Origin: Ryuthela nishihirai
Taxonomy: Eukaryota > Arthropoda > Arachnida > Araneae > Heptathelidae
Assembly: GCA_038380435.1 (NCBI GenBank)
Contig: JAWZYU010000019.1
Location: 22,531,801-22,595,800, forward strand
Length of the DNA stretch: 64,000 nt
Direction: 5' to 3'
Shown: positions 20,698 through 32,913 of the stretch, piece by piece
Layout of the letters: each line of letters starts with the position of its first letter
Position numbering within the stretch: position 1 is the stretch's first letter
Made by a program: the position numbers and the translations under genes
The notes under the pieces: generated by a model
What the model was told of the DNA's origin: nothing
Database searches by the model: none
The model's input: the letters and a program-made list of their open reading frames with translations, nothing else

Positions 20698-23600
20698 TGG
20701 ATTTTTTTCAGTAGTATTACGATTTATCACCCTTCGTCCCCTTGCACGAAACAACAGGATTTCGATCGCTTCAGGTCGTGTTTCAGCTGTTAGTATCCCT
20801 CCACTTCGTTCTTAACGCATCAGGATGTTGTGTTATTCTAAGTTTGAAATATTCTCGGTTGAATGTCCTCTTCTGTATTAGCAAAACACACACACACGCT
20901 TTGTTCGTTACGAGACATCTGACAGAAAACGTAACGTAAGACGTAACGTAAGACAGTCGTGTTCAAAAAATATTCGAACGTGCTGAAGAAAAATCCCTAC
21001 ATCTCCTGAAATATGAGTATTGAAGTTAAGATCTGTGATGAAATATTTTGCGTAACCACTAGTCTCGTTTTAAATTGTTAGCTTCTTCTGTAGCAAGCAA
21101 GTGTTCGTAAGACAATATGTTTATTCTTGCATGTGAACAAAACACACATACGATAACATATACACATAAAGATGAAACACACACACACACACACACAGAG
21201 ACATGAAGACGTATACACACACATGAAAACATACGCACGCACACACTCATCCGCACACAGAAACATACACACACACACAAACATGAAAGCATACGCACGC
21301 ACAAACATACAATTACAGAGACGAAACAAGTGTGTGAGAAAAAACTTAGTCTATTGCACGGATATATGCATACACTTAGAAAGACATCCGTTGAATAATA
21401 CCATACAACACCACACAAGAATATATTTTGCATAAGATCAGAAAAACATTCTCCTACATATTCATAAACCGACTGCTTAAAAGTAATAATCTTGTTTTTA
21501 CTCGAATCAGACAGTCAACATATTTCCCCCTAGATGGCATTGGTGAAAAGCCCCAAAACACAGAAAATCAGTTTCTTAACTGTTGCACTGATCATCTTCC
21601 TTCGAAAGTTCTATCTTTTGTGTTCGTGAGAATAGTATATAGATATGAAGAGACACAAGAAAGAGACACGTTTTATGTATCCATGAGTTCACACTGATGT
21701 TTTTTAAATATTCTTCTCAAGTGAATGTTTGGTTCACATACAGCTGAAATCATTATGCTTATGGAATTTACAGGAGTAATGCTCCATAGACAGTGTTCTT
21801 TCCAAACAGGGTGCATGACATTATCAAAAAACGTGTGCTTGCCAGAACCACTTTGAAACGAACATAGTACCACTTGTTCTAAGAATTCCACACTAGTATA
21901 GAAATATGCAGGGAAAAATAACTAAACAAATATGAAATCCCGTGTTAGATTGTAGTGAAACACCCTATCTTTGTCGAAAAACTTGTGTTTGCAGCGAAAA
22001 ATAGCCATCTTCACCCACACTTATGCGCTTATTCATGCGGTGCCCTGTGAACTAAAGAATCTTTCTCAAACCCAAACAGTATAACTTTCACGTAGGTTCT
22101 GATATCAAAGATAATGTGTTTTCCTGCGGTGAACCACCCCATAGGCTAAAAATCTTTCTCAAACCCTATCATACCGTGTTTTTTCACAGATTTGTTCCAT
22201 GGGTAGTGATCGTTATTTCTATAGATTTAAATGTGAAACATAGAGTGCAGTGTGCTGGAGATATTTGGAGGTGATTCAGCCACACATTTAAGGTATTTTA
22301 ATGTTTTGAAAGCAATTCTCTCTTTCCCGGTGTGTATTTATCTAATTTTTTACAGTTGTTTTTTCAGCTATTGGAACTTATTTTGAAGTTATTCTGTCAT
22401 GCGTCCACTGCATTTGAAGATATTTTGTCGTTCATTCATCAAATAATTTTAGCTCTTGACAAGAAAATGGGGTGAAATACATGAATGTAATAAAAAAAAA
22501 AAATTTAATGTAATGGATAGTGATTTTTCTAGATCCTAGTACAGTAATATTTCATGTGAGAGGATGTCGGGATCTTGGTAGGAAAACAACACAAACGTTC
22601 ATGTCTTATTATGGATCTCAGACCTTGGCTTTGTTAGATCAGAAGTAACTAACCTGCTGTCTATGAGATAGATTAGAAATATTCTCATGCAAAAAAAATA
22701 ACTAAACAAACATGAAATCCCGTGTTAGATTGCAGTGAAACACCCTATCTTTGTCGAAAAACTTGTGTTTGCAGCGAAAAATAGCCATCTTCAACCACAC
22801 TTATGCGCTTATTCATGCGGTGCCCTGTGAACTAAAGAATCTTTCTCAAACCGAAACAGTATAACTTTCATATAGGTTCTGATATCAAAGATAATGTGCT
22901 TTCCTGCAGTGCAGCACCCCCATGGGCTAAAAATCTTTCTCAAACCCTATCACAGCGTGTTTTTTCACAGATGTGTTCCATGGGTAGTGATCTTATCTCT
23001 ATAGATTTAAATGTGAAGCATAGCGTGCGTATCTCTTTGTATGAAATCGCTTATAATGAGACAATATTTCCTTTGAAAGTTAGAAGATATTAGTATGAAA
23101 TAGAAAAGTGGTGATGTATACACTATCTGATCGTTAAAATCAAACTTTAGCAAGTTAATATATCATTCTCTAGCTAGCGAGTCCGAAATTAGTGTGTCTT
23201 TGCTTTAAAAATAAATACGCCTTCACGCAGCTAATTGTCGTAATAGTTACAGGATTTTTTCATACGATCCAGTAGAAGGTGATGAGAGGATGTCGGGATC
23301 TTGGTAGGAAAACAACACAAACGTTCATGTCTTACTATGGATCTCAAACCTTGGCTTTGTTAGATCCGAAGTAACTAACCTGCTGTCTATGAGAAGGATT
23401 AGAAATATTCTCATGCAGGAAAAATAACTAAACACACATGAAATCCCATGTTAGATTGTAGTGAAACACCCTATCTTTGTCAAAAAACTTGTGTTTGCAG
23501 CGAAAAATAGCCATCTTCACCCACACTTATGCACTTATTCAAACGTACCGAGGGGACCAGAAACTCTGAAAAGAGATAGCGGCTTGGGATAACCGACGAG

Positions 23601-26600
23601 AGACCTTACATTACGTTTTATCGGTGGTTGAAGTCAGAGAATGCAAAGTTAGGTCTAGCGGATCGATTCTGGGACTCAACTTTTCATGGAAGTACTGAAA
23701 ATATTGTTGTTTTCTTATAAACATTGAGTTTTCAGATTTTAAATTTCCAAACTTCTGTGGTTCTTTACTGATGTTTTCTATATGCAAAGTATTTTGTGAT
23801 ATTCGTCCATCCGTGTGTACGCAATGTAGTATAGAAATGTGTATTCTCATGCAGGAAAAATAACTAATAGTGAAAACAACTTGTGTTTGCAACGAAAAAT
23901 AGCCAACTACACCCACACTTATGCGCTACGTACCAGGGAACTATAGAACCAGGAAATCTGAAAAGAGCGTGAGATAGCGGCTTGGAATAACCGTCGAATA
24001 GTCGTTTTTTTCTATCTTACAGTATTTGCGTTGTAATTTTCTGTATTGAAGCGATTTTTTACAACCATCCCACTACATTTTTATACTTTCTCTCTCGTCA
24101 CAGTATGTTTTACAGTTATTGTGCCTTCCACTTCCAAAGAATTGTGAAAATATTCACCTATCCACTGAAATGTGTGTGCATTTACAGATATTCCAACACT
24201 CTTTACATTTTAGTGATTCTCATTGAATTTACCAACCATTTCGTTGTTTTTCTAATTTTCGTTTATGCATGTAATTTGATTTAACGACCTAGTCACAGGG
24301 TGTATCATGGGTAAAGTACTACCCATTTCATCTCTTTTCAGGTTTGTATGACAGTAAAGCAAACTTGCAATCAGTTTTTCATTCTAAATGCTCGTTGTCT
24401 GCATATCACCGAAATTCCTCCTCGTATGCCTTCCATAAAGGTACATTGTAGGTTATCAACTCTAGTATTTGTCATCTTCAGGTATGAAGGCAGGAGCTGC
24501 GTAAACATAGCAGGGGTCAGTATCTGCCACCAAACACATCAGCTAAGAGGAGCACGTCAGTGTACGCGATATTGGCGTAGGTTTGTTTTTTTTTTTATGT
24601 CGAATGAATATTTTCATTACACGGGTATATTCTTCTACCTCCTAGCGCTTCTCGGAGGAGCTAATGTGTGTCATCTCAATTTTAAGCGTTCTAATAAGAT
24701 TACTTCATAACCTAAAGGACATCCATCTGCAAGGAATGTATTAATTGCATTCTCTATAATATGGAAAACAGCATTCTCCCTTTGAATTTCATAGAAACAA
24801 ATTCTTAATGGAACAATAATGCTGCTTTTCATCGTCTGACAACAGTAGGAGATTTGCGTGCGCTTTAAATCTGAATGGTGTGATGTAGAGTGGGAACATC
24901 TCTTTCTCGTATCCAGATTGTTAAAGGGAAAATTAGACCTGATGTGTTTTCTTCTACTTGTATATATTTGTTAAGGTGTTCAGTGTTTCCTATTGCAGGA
25001 TACAAAGTGGCTAAAACATTTTTTGTCGGAATTACATACATTAACAATAGCACGTTTTCATTAGTAATTCTCTTGGAGTAGGGATATAACTAGGTCCCGC
25101 AAGAGGCTAATGTTCATTTCACTATGGAGTACAGTATCCACTATGTGCTCCTTCAAATGAGGTCTTGATCTTCTTGCACATTGAATCCGATTCTCTGTTT
25201 AGGGATGATGTAGGAAGACTTGTGACACAGTTACTTCGGAAAAACGGGGTGCAGTGTTCGAAGGGGAGGCTTTTCGCCTGAAGCGCACTTGCACTGTAAG
25301 GTACCATTTAATAACTATTTTAAACTTTGTCCACTAAATTATTTTTCTGATCGTAATACATGCAAATGAATTTCGTTGAAACATATTTCTTCCCGACACT
25401 GTACCATAATTGTGTATTCTTATGAAAGTTGAGTGATTCAAGTCACTTGTTCATTTCTAACAATAGTTTTTCAAGTAAGCTGAAATCTGGAGATGTTTTA
25501 GCACGAAATCAGTTTGTGTTCTTCCCAGTATTTTCCCAGTGATACCCCGTTATTTAATTAGTTTTTATTTTTAACGAAGGAAATCGTTTTATCATTAGCA
25601 AATATTGTCGAGCGGATAGCAGGGCCAGAGTTGAGATTTATCTCCGCAAAAATCCGCGCCCTGGCGATGACGCTTCAGCTATCGGCACTGAGGTAGCGCG
25701 TTCAAATACGGCGACGAAAGCCAATATTTTTTTTTTTTTTTAAATACAGGAGACGTACTAAATATAGTATGGACGTTGGATGACACCGATTAAATGCGCA
25801 AAAACTGATTTGGTTTAAAGAGGGGAGGGCTTAAAATATAGGTGGATCAATAGGTGGGTCTATGAAGAGGGGAGGGCTTAAAATATGGGTTAAACAGGGG
25901 AAAAACAAGAAAATTCGAGAAGGGGACTTAAAATATAGGTCAACCATGGGGTCTATGAAGAGGACTTAAAATATGGTCGGTTGCGATATAGGGGTCAAAG
26001 TCCAATCTGAGAAGGCAATGTGGATTCTAGGAAACATCTATTTTTAAACCTTATCAGTGTCAAATGCAGACACAGTGAAGCGCTGGACATTTGACCTTTT
26101 GATCTTCCAGCTGATAAAGGATTGCACCATATCGTGTGATGTGGCGAAAGTGTTGTTGCTACCCACGGATAAACGATCTGAAGGATGTCTACAGGAAACG
26201 TACGATTTCCGATACACTGATAACGGACTTGGAAAACTTTTAGCCTGTTGAACGTCTATTGCAAAGTAGATCTTATATACAAGTCCTACGAATAATTTAA
26301 ACCAAATTTTATTAATTTTTCTGTGAAACAGTTACTGTGTCATTCTTCTAGTAAAATACGTGGACCTTGGATCCGATGAGGCTTTTTCCCGAAATTAACG
26401 TGGAGGTACGCTGGCGATGGAATGATTTTTTTTTTTTTCCCCGATTAAACTGATTTATTACGAGCGCTGGATGATTTTAATAAAGGTGAGTGAGAGTTTT
26501 TATTTACTAGGGGATCGATTAACGGGTTTGGAAAAAGTAAATACCAGAGTTTTAATAAAAGGGAATTGTTTAGCAGTCCTGGCAAAATGAACACCGAAAG

Positions 26601-27979
26601 ATTTTTAATAGAGGTAACTTTTAATAGAAAGGGTTTTAATTAATAAGAATACAACTTTGCGAGTTGATTTTTACAATTGAGACTTGTGTCATCCTTTTCT
26701 GTGGAATTATTCTGAGACCTGTAATCCGAGGGGGCCTTAAAATATAGGTAGGGCTTAAAATATAGGTCAACCAGGAGGGTCTGCAAAATCCAGGGTTTAA
26801 AATATAGGTGAGTCTGAAATAAAGAAAAATCGAGACTATTCGAGAAGGAGAGCTTAAAATATAGGTGTGTCAACCAGGGAGTTTGCAAAATCGAGGTTTT
26901 AAAATAAAAGGTGAGTCTGAAATATAGGTCAACCATGTGGTTTGCAAAATCCATGACTTAAAATATAGGTAGGGCTTAAAATATAGCTCAACCATGGGGG
27001 TTTGCAAAATCGAGGTTTTAAAATAAAAGGTGAGTCTGAAATAAAGAAAAATCGGGACTATTCGAGAAGGAGGGCTTAAAATATAGCTCAACCAGGGGGT
27101 TTACAAAATCGAGGTTTTAAAATAAAAGGCGAGTCTGAAATAAAGAAAAATCGAAACTATTCGATCTGATAACGGACTTGGAAAACTTTTAGCCTGTTGA
27201 ACGTCTATTGCAAGGTAGATCTTATATACAAGTCCTACGAATAATTTAAACCAAATTTTATTAATTTTTCTGTGGAACAGTTACTGTGTCATTCTTCTAG
27301 TAAAATACGTGAACCTTGGATCTGATGAGGCTTTTTCCCGAAATTAACGTGGAGGTACGCTAGCGGTGGAATGATTTTTTTTCCGATTAAACCCATGTAG
27401 AGTAAACCGATTTATTACGAGCGCTGGATGATTTTAATAAAGGTGAGTGAGAGTTGAGACTTGTGTCATCCTTTTCTGTGGAATTATTCTGAGACCTGTA
27501 ATCCGAGGGGGCCTTAAAATATAGGTAGGGCTTAAAATATAGGTCAACCAGGTGGTCTGCAAGTGGAGGGTTTAAAATATAAGTCAACCATTGGGGGGGG
27601 GGGGGGGTCTGAAATAAAGAAAAATCGAGACTGCTCGAGAAGGAGGGCTTAAAATTAGAGTTAAAATAAGGACTTTTTTTGGGAAAATAGTGTTCCTCAT
27701 AGGCACTAGATAGCGCCAGGGGTTAAAAGGGGAGGAATTTTTAATTATGTATTATTAATTATGAATTATTAATACCACGACAGTTGCAACGCCAGGGTCA
27801 ATTTCCTGTTGATTGCAATATAAGGGTCAAAGTTCAGAAGGCAACGTGGCCCAGCACAGGTCAATTTCCGGTCGATTGCGACATAGGGGGTCCAAGTCAA
27901 GAAGACAACGTGGACGATTGCGACATAGGGGGGGAAAGCACTGTGCAAAGGGGGTACCGTCGGGTGTGATGAAACTACT
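20698..27979 (-). repeat. Right arm of giant palindrome
   Basis: This is the inverted copy of 13,399-20,680 with the same internal order. Length differences include a poly-T of 11 versus poly-A of 12 (24,586 versus 16,779), a longer T run near 25,728, and a G15 run at 27,593 versus C12 at 13,771. Because of the first, the frame at 24,348 is 120 codons here but 86 on the left, which argues against coding constraint. Confidence 0.9.
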
Positions 27980-27985
27980 TTCCGC
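27980..27985. repeat. Target-site duplication, right copy (TTCCGC)
   Basis: Identical hexamer to 13,393-13,398, directly abutting the CT terminus of the element. Confidence 0.8.
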
Positions 27986-28259
27986 GCAATGGTTTCTAAA
28001 TCCTTGATAGTATTTCGTATTCCGTTATAATGGTGTCTTAACTCAGTGACAGCGTTCCTAACAGTGACGTAGCAAGGTGACTGGGCCTTCTCGCGATACT
28101 TATTTTTTGAGCCCCTTCCCCCTCCTTAAAAACATATTTTGGAAAAAAAATTAGGAAATCATTTTTTTTAATGAAATAGAAACACCTTTGTTTTATAGTT
28201 TTCTTAATTTAATTTTGCAGTGTACACATATAAATCACGAGATATCATATCAGTATCAT
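27986..28259. other. Right flank of giant palindrome
   Basis: Unrecognised sequence. From about 28,055 (GTGACGTAGCAAGG) composition changes towards the C-rich repeats that follow. Confidence 0.4.
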
Positions 28260-28680
28260 TCAAGCCAGGATCTGAAAAAATATAAGGATGGAAAAAAATG
28301 GGGGGGAGCGAGTGCAAGTGACTCAACGGAGCCGAAAAAGGTAAAAAAAAAAGGGGGGGAAGACAAGAGACTGGCTATGCATTGAAGTATAACATTTTCC
28401 CCTCCGCTTTAGAGGTCTTTAAAATTTTTTGAAAAATGTGTGAAATATGCTCATACGGGCTCTGATCTAGAAAAGGGGGAAGGAGCAGGAAATACAATCG
28501 AGTCAGACAAATGTAAAGAGGGAGCAGGAAGCTGGTTTTCTAATGCAGCATAAAATTTTTCTCTTATTTTACAAGTCTTTAAAAATTTCGTAAAAAATGC
28601 AATGAAATATAAGTAAGTTTAATAATTTTTTTGCATCCATTACACATACTCATTCTCAAAGGGTGAAGATATGGCCATAT
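28260..28680 (+). repeat. Two tandem copies of dispersed repeat family C
   Basis: Copy one spans about 28,260-28,445 and copy two 28,446-28,680. Each has GGATCTGA/GATCTAGAAAA at the start, a G-run, a CATTTTCCCCTC-like segment and TTTGAAAAATG/TGAAATAT. Same family as at 10,397 and 58,170. Confidence 0.65.
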
Positions 28681-29629
28681 ATCGAACACATTACTGTAGT
28701 TTGCTCCCACCTGAATCAGAGTAATTTTTCAGTTGCTCTATTAAGCTTTTTTTATACATCCTAAGTATACTTATTAACTTAGTGTTTTTTTAAGATTTCT
28801 ATGATTTTTTTTTTCGTTATTAGAGTAAGAACAATAATTTTAATCTCCTCAACGTAGCAAAACTTTTGAGAGTTAAAAATATTTTTATTTTATAGACAAT
28901 CTTCTAGTAACGAAAAAAGAAAACAGACACCCATATCATGTTATTGTAAGGTAGGTTTTAAGGAGAGTAAGATTACATTTGTGTTTTCAAACTAGCAGAT
29001 GAGTCTGCGAATTTAGATATCGTTTAACGATACATCAGAGCATTTTATTCTGATATGTGTGAATCTTTACAGAATTGCAGGGAAAATATTTGCCATCTAT
29101 TTCAGCCACTAAGGTCTTTGGATATATGTTTGAGATTTATCTAGCATAGTTTCAGAATCTGACATATGAGAATGACTAAAAATAAATTATGAATCTGAAC
29201 TTCTAATAAACCTGTTTTTCGTTTTAAAAGTCATAACAAAGCGATAATCACTTATTTGATTTCGTCAAATAATAATTTAAATATGAAAATAATTTTGAAA
29301 TAAGCACTGAGATCTACCATAGCAAGCAAAGGTTTTAAAACAGAAAACTATTGAACACATCAGAGCAGTTTTGAAGACTAGAGGTGACACTGCTCTTCTC
29401 TGTATATCGAAAAGGATGGGAAGGGGAGACGGGAAGATTTCTGCCTGAAGGTCGGACACAAGGAGTGGCGTTGCGGTTGGTTCAATTAGCGGCTGCCTAT
29501 GATCGGGGGCAAGGAAACAAGCAGGAGAGAGTTGAGGCGGCGATCGGCCGGACCGGCGTTTTGCATGACGGCCGGCAAATATACGGAATGGCTTTCAAAA
29601 GGTTAAGAAAATAAGCGCAAAATTGCGAT
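28681..29629. other. AT-rich stretch; 76-codon frame of unknown meaning
   Basis: It is mostly AT-rich without recognisable content. A GC-richer 76-codon frame (29,384-29,614) just upstream of the Ty3/Gypsy remnant could be part of that element's lost 5' region, but it shows no gag or protease motif. Confidence 0.3.
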
Positions 29630-29708
29630 GGTATCAGTTAATGTCGGATTGAAAGGGATCAATGGAGTAAATCTACCCATCTTGGACAAGTTTGAACTGG
29701 CAATCTAA

Positions 29709-30582
29709 GTGATAGGAGCAAAATTTGTATACTCTCTCATAGCAGTAGACAAGGAATTTAGTGGAAAATATGAAGCCATATTTGGTTATGATTTGTTGAG
29801 AGCTCAAGGTTTTGTGTGGGATTTGAAGAATCAAATGTTAGAAAGAGAGAGCGAGTCATGCCCCCTTCGCTATGCCCCTGAGCCCAAGGGAGATCTACCC
29901 TGTCATAATTTGGAAAATGAGTCACGGAATTAATAGTGAAGCCATTTCGGCCACGATGGAAAAAGCTGTAAATAAGATAATGATAGCCCCTCCTACTGAA
30001 AGAATTGTTTTGGTGAGGAGCACTCAAGGAGACCTCGCTTCCAAAACAGTCTTAGCACAGCAATGGGAAGGAATAAGAAACGAAACAATAAGATTAGCAA
30101 GGTCCTTAAATGTTGTGGATAACAATGGACTACTAAACATTAGAGTCGCGAATGTCTCGCAGCAGCCAGTGTGGATAAACAGGGGTATGAAACTGGCAAC
30201 TTCAGAAACCCTGCAGGCGATGCAGGTGAAATATGTAAATGCAATTGAGAAAACTAAGTCTGAGCCCCTGTTCATTGATGACTTTGATTTAACACATGTC
30301 TCACACAAGATGCGCAAACCCTTGGGAGCCCTTCTAATGAGAAATAGAGATGTTTTCGCTGGAGATATAAGTGAGCTTAGTAGCACAGACGTTATCTATC
30401 ATGAGATACATTTAGAGAATGATAGACCTGTTAGACGCTCTGCATATCGAGTGCACTATGCCATGCATTCAGTATTGGATGAACAAATAAAGGAACTCCT
30501 CGACAATGGCATAATTCGTGAAAGTGTCTCGCCATATGCTGCGCCTATCCTGCTAGTAAAGAAACGTGATGGAAGCTACTGA
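29709..30582 (+). pseudogene. Ty3/Gypsy protease end and reverse transcriptase N-terminal part (broken)
   Basis: A 74-codon frame (29,709-29,933) carries the C-terminal part of a retropepsin, visible as the Gly-Tyr-Asp-Leu-Leu motif near its residue 27. An overlapping 236-codon frame (29,872-30,582) continues with the linker and the start of reverse transcriptase. That start is recognised by NGIIRESVSPYAAPILLVKK near its C-terminus. The frame closes at a stop just before the motif that normally contains the first catalytic aspartate. Confidence 0.85.
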
Positions 30583-31251
30583 TTTTGCGTTTGATTATAG
30601 AGCCCACAATGCCAAAATCATCCCAGACTCCTACCCCTTACCTTTGATCAATGAGGGCATTGATTTATAGCAGATGCGAGCTATTTCAGCTCATTAGACA
30701 TGACATCTGGCTATTATAAAGTGCCTGTACATCCAAGGGATATGGAAAAAACAGCATTCATCAGTAAAATGGTCTGTATGAATTTACACGACTTCCGTTT
30801 GGCTTTAAATGTGCACCAACCAGCTTTCAGCGCTTATCAATGCGATGTTCTTGGACTGAAAAGTGATCAGATTTTGATATACCTTGACGATATCATCGTG
30901 GCATCAAAAACATTCGAGCAACATTTGTCTAAATTACAGACCGTCTTTGGTACGTTGCGAAAATTTAAGCTCAAGCTCAAGCCTCAAAAATGTCAATTCT
31001 TAAGAGAATCTGTATCCTATATGGGACACCTGATTACCTCCCAGGGAGTTAAACCCAATGCGCGAAATCTTGATGCAATCAAAAACTTCGCCATTCCGAA
31101 GTCAGTGAAGAAGGTGAGAGCCTTCCTGGGTTTGACTGGCTACTACCGCAGGTTTATTGACAAGTGTGCTGAGATCGCCCTACCTTTGATAAGCTTGATA
31201 AAGAAAGATAGATCCTTTGTGTGGACCGCTGACGCAGAGAGGACTTTTTAA
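30583..31251 (+). pseudogene. Ty3/Gypsy reverse transcriptase, central part (broken)
   Basis: After a frame break a 183-codon frame (from 30,700) carries the catalytic YLDD box at residues 61-64 and the downstream LKPQKCQF and GHLITSQGV segments. It ends with the FLGLTGYYRRFI connection motif. Relative to a typical enzyme, the region between the palm motifs is shortened (about residues 28-50). In the living element this enzyme copies RNA to DNA; here it cannot be made intact. Confidence 0.9.
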
Positions 31252-31690
31252 GAACTGAAATTAAAACTGATGACGGAACCCGTGTTTATCTATCTCAACT
31301 TCGAAAAGATTTTTTTTATCCATTGATGCCAGCGGAGAAGCTGGGGCTGCAGTAATTGAGCAGGAATGAAAAAGCGGAGTTAGACAAACAGTTTCCTATG
31401 CTAGCCAGAAATTAAAGGCAGCAGAAACCCGATATTCCACCATTGAAAAGGACGCTCTGGCAGTTAAATTCGGCATAAATTATTTTAAACTTATTTATAT
31501 GGGAAGAAGTTTACAATCATCAGTGACCACGCCCCACTGTCATACCTCTTGAAACTAAAGGACACGTCAAGCAGGTTCGCAAAGTAGAATTTAGCCCTTC
31601 AGGGCTATGACTTCTATATTATTTATAGACCTGGGAAACATAATATCCCCGATGATATATTACCTCGTAATAAAAATACCAATGAGGAGA
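31252..31690 (+). pseudogene. Ty3/Gypsy RNase H remnant (multiple frameshifts)
   Basis: Pieces in different frames show the RNase H landmarks in order: Asp-Ala-Ser near 31,325, YASQKLKAAETRYSTIEKDA near 31,400-31,458 and SDHAPLSYLLKLKD near 31,522-31,562. No long frame remains. It bridges reverse transcriptase and integrase. Confidence 0.8.
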
Positions 31691-31698
31691 ATGTAATT

Positions 31699-32475
31699 TT
31701 GTCTAACAAGTTCGCAGACAAGCAACAGCTTCGGGATCTACAGAGGGAAGACACCCAGATAAGGGATTTAACAGAATTTTTAGAGGGAGCTAGCAGCAAG
31801 CTTCAGCAAAAGATGCCTGATTTACCTGGAAGACGGGATGCTTTTCCATTATTCAGGCCACACAGGAAGGATGTCAGAAATGAGCTCGCACAACAACTAG
31901 TTATATCCAAGAGTTTAGCTGGACAGATTTTAGAACTCTGCCACGACCTGCCATGCTCTGGTCATTTGGGGGAACTGAAGACGCTACAACACATTCGATC
32001 TCAATATTTCTGGCGGGGAATGTATGCAGATGTACGGAAGACTTGTGCCTCCTGCTTCGAGCGACGAGGCTACGTGGCCAGGCGAAAGTCGAATCTAGAA
32101 AGAGTTCCACTTGCTTCCCGTCCATTCGAAAGAGTTGCAATGGATTTCCTAGTGCCGTTACCCATGACGGAAAAGGGTAATAAATACATACTGGTAATTA
32201 CTGATTATTTTACGAAATGGCCCGAAGTCTGTCCTATGCCGGCTCAGACAGCAAAAGGGGTAGCGAAAATATTCGTGGAAGATTACGTCGTCAAAAGCAT
32301 CTCGCAGTTTGTCATCAGTGACAATGCAAGAAATTTCACTGGAAAAGTAATGACTTCCGTTTATGAAAAGCTAGGCATTTGCAAGTGCCGAGCAATTCCA
32401 TATCGGTCCCAAAGCAATAGATTATGCGAACAGATGAATGCAAACATTCTCAACATAATATCGCATTATGATTAG
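31699..32475 (+). pseudogene. Ty3/Gypsy integrase with intact DD35E core
   Basis: A 258-codon frame has the N-terminal zinc-binding residues His82, His89, Cys116 and Cys119. The catalytic triad is Asp149 (MDFLVP), Asp208 (ISDNARNF) and Glu244 (LCEQMN), with 35 residues between the last two. Integrase inserts the DNA copy into the genome. The frame stops soon after the core, followed by a frameshifted continuation. Confidence 0.9.
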
Positions 32476-32714
32476 ATTCCGCGCAAGTACACTGGGATGA
32501 GTTTATACCCTTTATATTATTGGCTTATCGGAGCGCAGCTCATACTTCCACCAAAGAATCCCCTTATTATCTGACCTATGGATGCGACTTGGTACTTCCT
32601 TATCGGATTTGGGCGACGCAGAGGGCACCCCTGTATTTCGCATCAGAAAACTATGGAAAATACATCATGGCAAAGATGCAGACGACGTATAAAATCGTAA
32701 GACGTCATCTATGA
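32476..32714 (+). pseudogene. Integrase C-terminal continuation (frameshifted)
   Basis: A frame containing LLAYRSAAHTSTKESPYYL and YGCDLVLP, typical after the integrase core, continues in a different frame. It ends at 32,714 without the usual C-terminal domain, next to a segment with two CGTCA-type repeats (32,700-32,745). Confidence 0.85.
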
Positions 32715-32913
32715 CGTCACACATCCGCTTACGTCATAGGTACATTATAAGCAATTAATTTTTTTAATTCCTTATAAGCAAAATATTTGCATCATGACAT
32801 TTGCTTATTAAACGTGCATGTTTTTGTTTTTATTAATTCGTTTAATTATATGACTTTGTAACAATATCAAAGGCTTTATGTTATTTCGATATGCTCCTCC
32901 TATCCCAAGAGAG

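Larger units (their letters stand above)
13399..27979. mobile_element. Giant palindromic element, Maverick/Polinton-like ends, 14,581 bp
   Basis: The element is two 7,282-bp inverted arms (13,399-20,680 and 20,698-27,979) around a 17-bp centre. It starts AGTAGTTTCATCACACCC and ends with the complement. Both sides carry TTCCGC. Known Polintons are about 15-20 kb, start with AG, have long terminal repeats and make 6-bp duplications; these are the matching features. Polintons normally encode a protein-primed DNA polymerase, integrase, protease, packaging ATPase and capsid proteins; I recognise none here, only short unrecognised frames such as 17,460-17,765 and its mirror 23,611-23,916. Arms differ by few substitutions (for example 15,780/25,595, 15,927/25,448, 20,633/20,746) and by homopolymer and microsatellite lengths. 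Alternatives are a fold-back element of another superfamily or, less likely given the duplication, an assembly artefact. Confidence 0.75.
29630..32714 (+). mobile_element. Decayed Ty3/Gypsy retrotransposon, pol region
   Basis: The order protease C-terminus, reverse transcriptase, RNase H, integrase is that of Ty3/Gypsy (Metaviridae) pol. Gag, the protease active site and both long terminal repeats are missing or unrecognisable. At least four frame breaks or stops (near 29,707, 30,580, 31,250 and 32,473) show it is inactive. The parts are listed separately. Confidence 0.9.

Noticed and set aside
13399..27979. Two independent transposons in opposite orientation
   Set aside because: The arms are continuous in inverse order with a 17-bp centre, no internal target duplication, and a single outer TTCCGC duplication.
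32700..32745. Cluster of CRE-like sites (TGACGTCA)
   Set aside because: The motifs lie at the end of the decayed integrase in no promoter context; likely chance or local duplication.
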